From Elusimicrobia bacterium RIFCSPLOWO2_01_FULL_54_10 (GTDB lineage Bacteria > Elusimicrobiota > Elusimicrobia > 2-02-FULL-39-32): a stretch of 5,473 nucleotides of DNA. The stretch spans positions 1 to 5,473 of the forward strand of contig MGUQ01000030.1 in the NCBI GenBank assembly GCA_001799975.1, in the 5' to 3' direction. The position numbers were made by a program, and so were the translations under genes. The notes below the pieces were generated by a model, which saw only the letters and a list, made by a program, of their open reading frames with translations, was not told the DNA's origin and did not search any database. Each line of letters starts with the position of its first letter. Positions within the stretch are counted from its first letter, which is position 1. Of this stretch, positions 1 through 5,473 are shown piece after piece.

Positions 1-91
1 CGGCCGCCGCCGCGGGGTGGCGGTGAGCAACATCACCCAGCCTTATTATCTGAACCGCATTGTCGGAGCCCGCCGCCTCTATGAGGAATGA
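1..91 (+). CDS. 3' end of an unidentified gene (5' truncated by window)
   Basis: An open frame enters from the left edge (first full codon at 2) and stops at TGA 89-91, giving 29 residues. The tail has an Arg-rich start (GRRRGVAVS), then NITQPYYLNRIVGARRLYEE. It reads like the well-folded C-terminus of a soluble protein, with a helix containing YYLNRIVGARRLYEE, but I do not recognise the family from so short a piece. The last codons (GAG GAA TGA) also hold the GAGGA Shine-Dalgarno sequence of the next small ORF, so the two are probably co-transcribed and may be translationally coupled. The frame is supported by its continuity from the edge and by GC-rich third positions matching the neighbouring genes. 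The function is unknown. Confidence 0.6.
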   Translation, partial: GRRRGVAVSNITQPYYLNRIVGARRLYEE

Positions 92-95
92 ATCC

Positions 96-206
96 ATGCC
101 TGACGACTCCACCATCAAACTCATTCCCTGCCCCGACTGCAAAGATGCCACCAAGCCGGACTGCAAGAAATGCGGGGGAAGCGGGCTGGTGCCGGCGGGA
201 AAATAA
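96..206 (+). CDS. 36-aa CxxC...CxxC putative zinc-knuckle peptide
   Basis: This is a short ORF, ATG at 96 to TAA at 204-206. It has four cysteines in the pattern C12-x2-C15-x7-C23-x2-C26, followed at once by GGSG. The CxxCxGxG-like second half resembles one repeat of the DnaJ cysteine-rich zinc finger and other small zinc ribbons, so a structural Zn2+ site is inferred. Support for translation is a good Shine-Dalgarno sequence (GAGGA, 83-87) eight bases before the ATG, a start only four bases after the preceding stop, and the non-random cysteine spacing. There are no membrane segments or signal peptide. The partner or substrate is unknown. It could be an accessory to the truncated upstream gene. 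An overlapping ATG at 88-90 opens another frame whose product looks random, so 96 is preferred. Confidence 0.6.
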   Translation: MPDDSTIKLIPCPDCKDATKPDCKKCGGSGLVPAGK

Positions 207-330
207 TGCAGATTAAAACTGTCCTTTTCGCCCTTTGCTGCGCATCCACACCAAAAGAGCGTATTCGACCACCGCTTTAAACCCGCCGTAGACCCTGCGT
301 TTCACATCTCATATTACTTGATGTAAAAGT

Positions 331-357
331 TTGATTGGCCGGGTAAATTGATAAAAT
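331..357 (+). promoter_or_regulatory. weak sigma70-like promoter candidate upstream of the marC-family gene
   Basis: TTGATT (331-336) and TAAAAT (352-357) resemble -35 and -10 boxes, but the spacer is only 15 bases and the -10 box ends six bases before the ATG at 364, which would make the transcript nearly leaderless. The ATG has no clear Shine-Dalgarno sequence (GACGGG precedes it), which would fit. The 157-base gap (207-363) is the largest non-coding stretch in the window and turns AT-rich only near this site, so a promoter somewhere in it is likely. This exact placement is a guess. Confidence 0.25.
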
Positions 358-363
358 GACGGG

Positions 364-954
364 ATGATTAAGGAATTCTGGCTCTGTTTTGTCCCTCTTT
401 TTATCGCGGTGGACTCCATCGGCATCCTGCCCATTTACATGAGCTTGACCGAAGGCGTGGAGAAATCGCGCATCAACAAGGTGATTCTCCAATCCATGGG
501 CACCGCATTGGCGGTAGCGCTGGCCTTCCTGATCTTCGGGCAGTTTTTGCTCCGGTTTTTAAATGTCAGCGTGGCGGATTTTATGTGCGCGGGCGGCGCG
601 CTCCTCTTTATCATCTCCCTCAAAGACCTGCTCTCCGCGGAAAAAATCCAGCAGGCCATCACGGACCATGAAAGCCTGGGCGCGGTTCCTCTGGGAGTCC
701 CCTTGATTGCGGGGCCCGGAGTGCTCACCACCATCCTCCTGCTCACGGACCAGCATGGGATGCTGCCCACCATAGCCGCCACCGTCGCCAATGTTTTGGC
801 CGCGGGCCTCATTTTCTTTCTCTCGCAGCGGATCTATCATGTTTTGGGCAAGGTGGGCGCCAAAATCGTCTCCAAAGTTTCCTGCCTCCTGCTGGCCGCC
901 ATCGCGGTGATGATGATCCGCAAAGGCGTAGTGATGTTCATCCAAAACCCATAA
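364..954 (+). CDS. MarC/UPF0056 family integral membrane protein
   Basis: This 196-residue inner-membrane protein is the usual length for the MarC (NAAT, UPF0056) family, whose members have six helices; the transported substrate is not firmly known. It starts with a typical first helix (about residues 5-27) carrying the IAVDSIGILPIY pattern. A second helix spans about 45-66 and a third carries FMCAGGALLFIISLKDLL (73-90). The family signature PLGVPLIAGPGVLTT follows at 109-123, and further hydrophobic segments run to the C-terminus. The ATG at 364 is the first start in frame (a stop at 349-351 precedes it) and puts the first helix where the family has it. The ribosome site is weak. It is the first of three plus-strand genes with short gaps (15 and 25 bases), so it probably heads an operon. 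The link to multiple antibiotic resistance suggested by the name MarC is not supported for the family in general. Confidence 0.9.
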   Translation: MIKEFWLCFVPLFIAVDSIGILPIYMSLTEGVEKSRINKVILQSMGTALAVALAFLIFGQFLLRFLNVSVADFMCAGGALLFIISLKDLLSAEKIQQAITDHESLGAVPLGVPLIAGPGVLTTILLLTDQHGMLPTIAATVANVLAAGLIFFLSQRIYHVLGKVGAKIVSKVSCLLLAAIAVMMIRKGVVMFIQNP

Positions 955-969
955 AATAAGGATTATCTT

Positions 970-1623
970 ATGTCCATCCTGACCCATAACATCAGAAAAA
1001 TCAAAAAGGTCTTCTCGGACGGCATTGAAGTCGACAGCAGCTCCTATGAGATTTTAAGCGGCGCCGCCAAGGCCATCAAAGGCGTGCCGGGCTTGTGCCT
1101 GGAAATGGGCACCCGCCGGGGCGGAAGCGCCAAAATCATCATCAACTCGCTCATTGAGAACGGCGATTTGGGCCGCAGCCTCCTCTGCATCGATCCTTAC
1201 GGGGACATCGTGCATGCCAACGAAGAAGGCAAATTTGACCGTGTGGACTATACCAACCGCATGAGAAGCGACACCATGCGCAACCTTTATAAATTTGCCC
1301 ACGGCAAGCCGGTCGATCTTTATCTCATCACCCTGGAGGACACCGAATACTTCAAGCGCTTCGCGGACGGTTACCCCATCTATAACAAAGAAAAGCAGCT
1401 CATCAACAAATACGCCCTGGTCTTTTTCGACGGCCCGCACGACATCGAATCGGTGATGAAGGAAATCGAGTTCTTCCAGCCCCGCTCACCCAAGGGAAGC
1501 TTGTGGGTGTTTGACGACATCAACAAATATCCGCACGATGAGGCCATCGAGCCCAAACTCTTCGAGCTGGGATGGAAACTCGTCGCCAAAAAATCCCCCA
1601 AAGCGTCCTACACAAAAATTTAA
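970..1623 (+). CDS. class I SAM-dependent methyltransferase-like protein (Methyltransf_24/TylF-like)
   Basis: This 217-residue soluble protein has a Rossmann-type methyltransferase layout. Motif I is LEMGTRRGGS at 44-53 (glycine-rich SAM loop with the leading acidic residue E45). An acidic end of strand 2 lies in CIDPYG (D75). A later FFDGPHDIESV block (152-162) and WVFDDIN (179-185) match the DGxH and DD positions that bind the metal or substrate in catechol- and TylF-type O-methyltransferases. A long insert (about 79-147) lies between strand 2 and the DGPH strand. The N-terminal 40 residues are probably helical. The start is well supported: AAGGA at 958-962 lies seven bases before the ATG. 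The gene sits 15 bases after the MarC-family gene and 25 before engB, so it is likely in their operon, but neither neighbour points to a substrate. The methyltransferase fold is fairly certain; the reaction and target are unknown. Confidence 0.8.
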   Translation: MSILTHNIRKIKKVFSDGIEVDSSSYEILSGAAKAIKGVPGLCLEMGTRRGGSAKIIINSLIENGDLGRSLLCIDPYGDIVHANEEGKFDRVDYTNRMRSDTMRNLYKFAHGKPVDLYLITLEDTEYFKRFADGYPIYNKEKQLINKYALVFFDGPHDIESVMKEIEFFQPRSPKGSLWVFDDINKYPHDEAIEPKLFELGWKLVAKKSPKASYTKI

Positions 1624-1648
1624 GGAGCATTCGACGCACAATTAAGAC

Positions 1649-2257
1649 ATGAACCGCTTCAGCGACGCGCGCTTCATCAAATCGGTTTACCGCCCGGAAG
1701 AACTGGAAGAAACCGCGGCGGAGGTGGCGTTCATCGGACGATCCAACGTGGGCAAGAGCACAACCATCAACGCCATTTGCGGCAAAAAGGACCTGGCCCG
1801 CGCGTCAAAAACTCCCGGCCGGACGCGCACCATCAATGTCGTGCTGGTGGGCAAGAACAAGTGGATTGTGGATTTGCCTGGATATGGCTTTGCCGTGGGG
1901 CCCAAAGACGACTGGCCGCGCCTGGAGGCCATGTTCAAGGGTTATTTGCTCAGCCGGCCCTCTTTACGAAGAGTGATTATGATTGTGGACGGTTTTACCG
2001 GGGCCAGTCAGCTGGACGAACGCATGGCCATGTGGCTGGATATGAACAGCTTACCCTTCATCATTGTGGCCAACAAGTGCGACAGAATCGCATCGGCCAA
2101 ACAGCAGGCCTCCCGCAAAGCGGTGGCGGACAAACTGGGCAGGCGCCCCGAAGACATTCGCTGGGTGAGCGCAATGCGAGGCCTGGGCATGAGCGGGTTG
2201 AGCAATGAAATCGCGGATATCCTGGAACTCACACAAGAAAACCGTTCCCGCGCCTAG
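1649..2257 (+). CDS. engB: ribosome biogenesis GTP-binding protein EngB/YsxC
   Basis: This 202-residue TRAFAC-class GTPase of the EngB (YihA/YsxC) family acts in late assembly of the large ribosomal subunit and is usually essential. The G motifs appear in order: G1 GRSNVGKST (30-38), switch I/G2 TPGRT (55-59), G3 DLPGYG (75-80), G4 NKCD (142-145) and G5 VSA (173-175). GRSNVGKS, TPGRTR and the PGYG after G3 are the EngB hallmarks. The length is typical. G4 here is NKCD, while well-known EngB proteins carry TKxD. The ATG at 1649 is the first possible start (in-frame TAA at 1643-1645) and gives the expected short N-terminus before FIKS. The AGGAG at 1623-1627 is too far upstream (21 bases) to serve it ideally, so initiation may be weak or coupled to the preceding gene. 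The stop overlaps the convergent DUF2721 gene by four bases. Confidence 0.96.
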   Translation: MNRFSDARFIKSVYRPEELEETAAEVAFIGRSNVGKSTTINAICGKKDLARASKTPGRTRTINVVLVGKNKWIVDLPGYGFAVGPKDDWPRLEAMFKGYLLSRPSLRRVIMIVDGFTGASQLDERMAMWLDMNSLPFIIVANKCDRIASAKQQASRKAVADKLGRRPEDIRWVSAMRGLGMSGLSNEIADILELTQENRSRA

Positions 2258-2706
2258 TCCACTCCAAACCGTTTCATTTCCAGCCGCAGAGCTCCAAGCG
2301 ATTCGTTCACCTCGCGTATGAAGAGCGCTAATGAGCCCACCAAAAGCAGCAAACAGAGGCAGAAAAACCCCGTGATGAGATGCGTCGCGTCCATCCCGAG
2401 CAAAAAACTTAAAAAGAGCGTGATGACCAGCATGGCGGCGCTGAGCGCGCTTCCCGAAGCCATGATGATGGCCAGACGGATGAGCCGCGCCCTGCGCCAG
2501 AGGATGTCCAGCTGAGCGCCAAGCTGTTTTTTCACCTCGAGGGACGCCTTTTCCGTTTGATCTGTAATTTCTCTGGCGCGGTCAATGGTCCGGCCCAGGC
2601 GGTTGGTCATAGTGAGGAGCAGAAGCCCCACGCCGGAAATGAGGATGACCGGGCTTATGGCGGTCTGCAGAATGGTGACCAGGTCGGATATAGGATATTC
2701 TGTCAT
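2254..2706 (-). CDS. DUF2721 family three-helix membrane protein
   Basis: This 150-residue membrane protein has the layout of the DUF2721 family, which has no assigned function. Helix 1 (about 9-33) contains ISPVILISGVGLLLL, followed by the basic NRLGRTIDRAR (35-45), the part most typical of the family. An amphipathic, charged and possibly coiled segment (about 49-77) leads to helix 2 (about 78-103) and helix 3 (about 108-130), and the tail is short and charged. The frame is open further upstream to 2829, but that stretch only shadows the moeA 3' end. The ATG at 2704-2706 is chosen because an AAAGG-type ribosome site lies about eight bases upstream and the family N-terminus starts here. It follows moeA by 46 bases on the same strand, so it is probably the last gene of that operon. 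A role in molybdenum metabolism is not implied by the family. Confidence 0.85.
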   Translation of the reverse strand: MTEYPISDLVTILQTAISPVILISGVGLLLLTMTNRLGRTIDRAREITDQTEKASLEVKKQLGAQLDILWRRARLIRLAIIMASGSALSAAMLVITLFLSFLLGMDATHLITGFFCLCLLLLVGSLALFIREVNESLGALRLEMKRFGVD

Positions 2707-2752
2707 AGAATTTACCTTTAAACTTGATATTACAAAATTTGGCGCCGCGCCT

Positions 2753-3952
2753 TTACCGCTGGGGAAGAAAGTTGACGGCGCTTCCGGCCGGATATCGCCT
2801 GACCTTTCGCGGCACCACAATCCAGGCATTGGCTTCGGTTAATGAACGAAGCATTCCGGACCCCTGCCAAGGCAGAGGCGTTATTTTTGACCCGCGCTTG
2901 GTGCGATGGACGCGGGCCCGGACATATTCCTGCCGATTCGACGCGTGCTTTAGGGGTGAGGTCAGAACAGCTTCTTCAGGGATTGGAAGAATGTTTTTTT
3001 GACCCGCGAGCGCGAGAAGCGTGGGTTTGACCAGGATTTCATAGGTCACAAGCGCGGAAACGGGATTCCCGGGCAATCCAAAAACCCACGACCAGCCTAT
3101 CTGCCCAAAAAGGAAAGGCTTTCCGGGTTTCATAGCGACCTTCCAAAAAATAAGTTTCCCGCATTCGGAAAGAGCTTGTTTGACAAAGTCGCACCCCCCG
3201 ACCGACACCCCTCCGCAGGTGATAATCACGTCCGAATCGCATTTCAAGAGAGCGGATTTTATGTCCCGAAGATTATCCTTGATGTGCTCCGCCCTGCGGA
3301 TCGAAACCCCCAGCGCGGTCAAAGCGGCTTTCATCGAAATGATATTGGAGTTTCGGATTTGCCCCAATCGCGGCGTTGCGGATGAGCCCACAATTTCAGA
3401 ACCAGATGTGATCAAAGAAATCGAGGGTTTCGCAATGACCCGCACCGCGTTGATCCCGAGGGATGCCAACAGTCCCAGATCCGCAGGTTTCAAAACCCGC
3501 CCTTTGGAGAATATTTTATCTCCGGAATTTATTTCCTGGCCTTTGGGACGGATATACTGACCTTCCCGAACGGTCGAGCGCACGCGCACATATCCCTGAG
3601 CCGGAATGTCCGTTTGCTCCAAAGGAACAACCGCATCCGCGCCCTGCGGCAAGAAAGCACCCGTCATAATGCGGGCGCAGGTTCCGGAACGGATTTTTTT
3701 CTTAGGGAATTTTCCTGCGGGGATATCTTCCGCCATTTTTAGAATTCTTGGAAGAACGGAAATATCCCGCGAACAAACGGCATAGCCGTCCATGGCGGAG
3801 TTAGTAAAGAAAGGAAGAGGTTCAGGAGACGCGATATCGGACGCCAACGCGTGGCCCAAAGATTTCAAGAGCGGCAAGCGGAGCGGGGCAAGAGGTTTGA
3901 TGTTTGTGAGGATTTCCCTGAGAGCTGCTTTTACGCTCATCATGTCATTCAT
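2753..3952 (-). CDS. moeA: molybdopterin molybdenumtransferase MoeA
   Basis: This 399-residue cytosolic enzyme of molybdenum cofactor synthesis inserts molybdate into adenylylated molybdopterin (MPT-AMP), releasing AMP. The family motifs appear in order: NSAMDGYA (51-58), RIMTGAFLPQGADAVV (94-109), RPKGQEINSG (135-144), TSGSEIV with the conserved Glu186, GQIRNSN (197-203), CGGVSVGGCD (246-255, in the MoaB/MogA-like MPT-binding domain), KVAMKPGKPFLFG (272-284) and GLPGNPVSA (293-301). A C-terminal beta domain spans about 325-399. The length is normal and the gene looks intact. Odd points are GQE where GED is common and GGCD where GEYD or GEAD is common. The ATG at 3952 overlaps the upstream stop by eight bases. 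GGGG at 3953-3956 abuts that ATG and is better spaced (nine bases) for the in-frame ATG at 3943-3941, so the protein may really start at Met4. Translational coupling to the MOT1-PFK gene is likely. Confidence 0.96.
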   Translation of the reverse strand: MNDMMSVKAALREILTNIKPLAPLRLPLLKSLGHALASDIASPEPLPFFTNSAMDGYAVCSRDISVLPRILKMAEDIPAGKFPKKKIRSGTCARIMTGAFLPQGADAVVPLEQTDIPAQGYVRVRSTVREGQYIRPKGQEINSGDKIFSKGRVLKPADLGLLASLGINAVRVIAKPSISLITSGSEIVGSSATPRLGQIRNSNIISMKAALTALGVSIRRAEHIKDNLRDIKSALLKCDSDVIITCGGVSVGGCDFVKQALSECGKLIFWKVAMKPGKPFLFGQIGWSWVFGLPGNPVSALVTYEILVKPTLLALAGQKNILPIPEEAVLTSPLKHASNRQEYVRARVHRTKRGSKITPLPWQGSGMLRSLTEANAWIVVPRKVRRYPAGSAVNFLPQR

Positions 3953-5473
3953 CCCCGAACGAAATGCCCGTGTGCCTGGCGGTTTGCGCTTCTTCGCCCT
4001 GCGGATCCACCAGCCTGAGGTTTTGCACCGCTTCGGATATCGGAATGGACTGCACCTGCGTCCCTTTCAAGGCAACCATTTTTCCAAACCTGCCGGCATG
4101 TATCATTTGCGTGGCTTTTTCACCAAAACGGGTGGCCAGCCAGCGGTCAAACGGGCTTGGAATGCCTCCGCGCTGCAAATGCCCAAGGATTGTCACCCGG
4201 CATTCATTGTCCGTTTTATTTTCAATGGCGTCGGCGATCTTGTAAGCGGCTCCACCGAGCCGGACGGGATCATGCGAGCCCTGAACTTTTCTATGCACGA
4301 TCATTTTTCCATTTTTTGCCTTGGCCCCTTCTGCCACCACAATGATCGTGAATTCTTTCCCGCGGCTCCTGCGCCGGTCGATGACATCGATCACGTTTTG
4401 AACGCGGTAGGGAATTTCAGGGATCAGGATGACGTCGCCGCCGCCGGCAATCCCGGACCGGAGAGCGATCCAACCCGCATAGCGCCCCATGGTCTCCACC
4501 AGCATCACGCGGTGATGGGACTCCGCCGTTGAGTGCAGCCGGTCCACGGCTTCCGTGGCCACCGACAGCGCGGAGTCAAACCCAAAAGTCACATCCGTTC
4601 CGTTCAAATCGTTGTCGATTGTTTTTGGAATGGCCAAGCCGACCCCCAAACCTAAGGCCGGATTTTTCGTCACATAAGATATCCCGCCGCTGGCAAGGGC
4701 AAGAAATGCCATCTGGTTTTTTCCTAAAACATCCCAAATCAAGAGGGTGTGGCGCAGGCCCACATAAACGAGCAAACTGCCCAATAATGTTCCGGGAATT
4801 TTGGTCAAGAAATGGAGACTATGATTCCACAATAGGAGGCTTATCGTTATGATGACAACGCCCAATAAACACGTGCTTAAATATCCCCGCGCGCCCAGCC
4901 TCCTGTGCGCCGTCCAGCCGGAAGATCCGTGACAGACCGGAATGCCGCCTGCAAGCGCGCTGGCCATGTTGGCCGCTCCCATGGAAACGCAAAGGGCCTG
5001 GGGAGTCACTTTCTTTGCCATCCAGCGGTAATAGCGGCGGGCGGCATCCGCAGACCCCACCACGGCATTGGACAAAGTTACGGGAACTTGAGGGATCACC
5101 AAGGCAACGAGCGCTGTCCACCATTCCGAAGAAGCGGGCCAAGCCCAGCCGGCAGGCACCATCAATACATTGCGGGTGAGAGAAGATTCAAACATAAGCG
5201 CAACGCCCCGCTCCATGAGGAGAAGCCCCACGCCCAATTGCATGCCTCGAACCAACGGTTTGTCAAAAAAGCGGGCCAACCGATCCGCCAGTCCCGATCC
5301 CGCAAAAAGGAAAAGGATCAGGGCGGTTTCAAAGCCCGCGGCCGCAAGCACCGTGGGGGGCAACTTTTGAGAGATTGCCAGCGCGCAAGCCACTTTGAGG
5401 GGTTGAACAGGCACGGGAAGACGAAAAAAGAACCCGGATAAGATGTAGATTCCGCCGGTCACCAATAAAACAA
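3945..5473 (-). CDS. MOT1-type molybdate permease fused to C-terminal 6-phosphofructokinase fragment (5' truncated)
   Basis: One open frame runs from the right edge to TGA 3947-3945. Numbering here counts from the TTG codon at 5465-5463. Residues 1-279 are a MOT1 (SulP-related) molybdate permease: LPVPVQPLK (16-24), PLVRGMQLGVG (70-80), PQVPVTLSNAVVG (125-137) and the signature GGIPVCHGSSGW (173-184) followed by RRLGAR. There are several hydrophobic helices, the last (about 268-279) cut short. Residues 280-506 are the C-terminal part of a PFK: PKTIDNDLNGTD (280-291), ESHHRVMLVETMGRYAGW (315-332), VAEGA (377-381), ILGHLQRGG (426-434) and DRWLATRFG (440-448), ending normally. The PFK N-terminus, including the GGD(G/D) donor loop, is missing, so kinase activity is unlikely. 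No stop or frameshift separates the parts. The frame continues upstream with Val-Leu before the TTG, so the true start and first MOT1 helix lie outside the window. Molybdate transport fits moeA downstream. A natural fusion, a deletion scar and a misassembly all remain possible. Confidence 0.85.
   Translation of the reverse strand, partial: VLLVTGGIYILSGFFFRLPVPVQPLKVACALAISQKLPPTVLAAAGFETALILFLFAGSGLADRLARFFDKPLVRGMQLGVGLLLMERGVALMFESSLTRNVLMVPAGWAWPASSEWWTALVALVIPQVPVTLSNAVVGSADAARRYYRWMAKKVTPQALCVSMGAANMASALAGGIPVCHGSSGWTAHRRLGARGYLSTCLLGVVIITISLLLWNHSLHFLTKIPGTLLGSLLVYVGLRHTLLIWDVLGKNQMAFLALASGGISYVTKNPALGLGVGLAIPKTIDNDLNGTDVTFGFDSALSVATEAVDRLHSTAESHHRVMLVETMGRYAGWIALRSGIAGGGDVILIPEIPYRVQNVIDVIDRRRSRGKEFTIIVVAEGAKAKNGKMIVHRKVQGSHDPVRLGGAAYKIADAIENKTDNECRVTILGHLQRGGIPSPFDRWLATRFGEKATQMIHAGRFGKMVALKGTQVQSIPISEAVQNLRLVDPQGEEAQTARHTGISFGDE
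4620..4646 (-). other. junction between MOT1 and PFK coding segments
   Basis: Read on the minus strand, the codons go from MOT1-like GVGLA (about 4646-4632) straight into ATT CCA AAA ACA (4631-4620), the start of the PFK motif IPKTIDND. Up to about 4632 the protein follows a MOT1 last helix (NPALGLGVGL). From 4628 on it follows PFK without a gap. The usual PFK text before PKTIDND is a VVG[IV] strand, so the GVG codons could come from either parent, and the break lies within a few codons of 4630. A GGGGG run (4643-4647) five bases before an in-frame TTG (4637-4635) could in principle allow separate initiation of the PFK part, but this is weak. Confidence 0.75.

Noticed and set aside
435..987. 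Minus-strand frames opposite the MarC-family gene (435-812 and 559-987)
   Set aside because: Low-complexity or random-looking translations antisense to a clear membrane protein; shadows of its codon bias.
1777..2208. 143-codon plus-strand frame overlapping engB
   Set aside because: It is out of frame with the clear engB G motifs and has no domain of its own.
2707..2752. Promoter for the DUF2721 gene in the moeA gap
   Set aside because: A TAATAT-like stretch exists, but no matching -35 element at good spacing is seen; read-through from moeA is simpler.
2707..2829. N-terminal extension of the DUF2721 protein
   Set aside because: These 41 codons mostly overlap the moeA 3' end in another frame and have no family match; the ATG at 2706-2704 has a ribosome site and the expected family N-terminus.
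3792..4532. 246-codon plus-strand open frame
   Set aside because: It lies antisense to moeA and the PFK segment, both with strong family motifs; its translation shows no recognisable domain.
4553..4640. Separate PFK gene starting inside the frame
   Set aside because: No ATG or strong ribosome site lies near the PKTIDND start; only a weak GGGGG plus TTG is present, and a PFK beginning here would lack its donor-binding half anyway.
5463..5465. TTG as the real start of the MOT1-PFK gene
   Set aside because: The frame stays open upstream to the window edge (Val-Leu precede it), and the MOT1 family has a first helix before the PVPVQP motif, so the gene is simply cut by the window.
1..5473. CRISPR arrays, tRNA or rRNA genes, insertion sequences, att sites
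   Set aside because: No repeated spacers, cloverleaf sequence, transposase motifs or terminal inverted repeats were seen; nearly all bases are covered by protein genes.

Overview
The window is compact bacterial DNA of moderately high GC. It has almost no non-coding space and two gene blocks that converge at about 2255. No gene fixes the taxon. The mixture of genes fits an environmental bacterium, but I do not name a lineage.

Plus-strand block (1-2257). It opens with the 3' end of an unidentified gene (1-91), followed closely by a 36-codon ORF encoding a small CxxC...CxxC (zinc-ribbon or DnaJ-knuckle-like) peptide (96-206). A 157-base gap with a weak promoter candidate comes next. After it are three tightly spaced genes: a MarC/UPF0056 membrane protein (364-954), a class I SAM-dependent methyltransferase-like protein (970-1623) and the ribosome-assembly GTPase EngB/YsxC (1649-2257).

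Minus-strand block (5473-2254, read right to left). The first gene is cut by the window edge and is the most unusual object here. One uninterrupted frame joins an almost complete MOT1-type molybdate permease to the C-terminal part of a 6-phosphofructokinase (PFK) of the PKTIDND type. The join is near 4628. The PFK part keeps the fructose-6-phosphate-binding residues but lacks the N-terminal phosphoryl-donor half. The stop of this gene overlaps the start of moeA (molybdenum insertion into molybdopterin). After moeA, 46 bases further on, comes a three-helix DUF2721 membrane protein. Its stop codon lies in the same CTAG palindrome as the engB stop.

How it fits together. MOT1 plus MoeA makes a sensible molybdate-uptake and molybdenum-cofactor unit. 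The PFK fragment between them is either the scar of an in-frame deletion, a real new domain on a transporter, or an assembly chimera. The sequence alone cannot separate these. The other genes are ordinary housekeeping or family-level membrane and methyltransferase genes.
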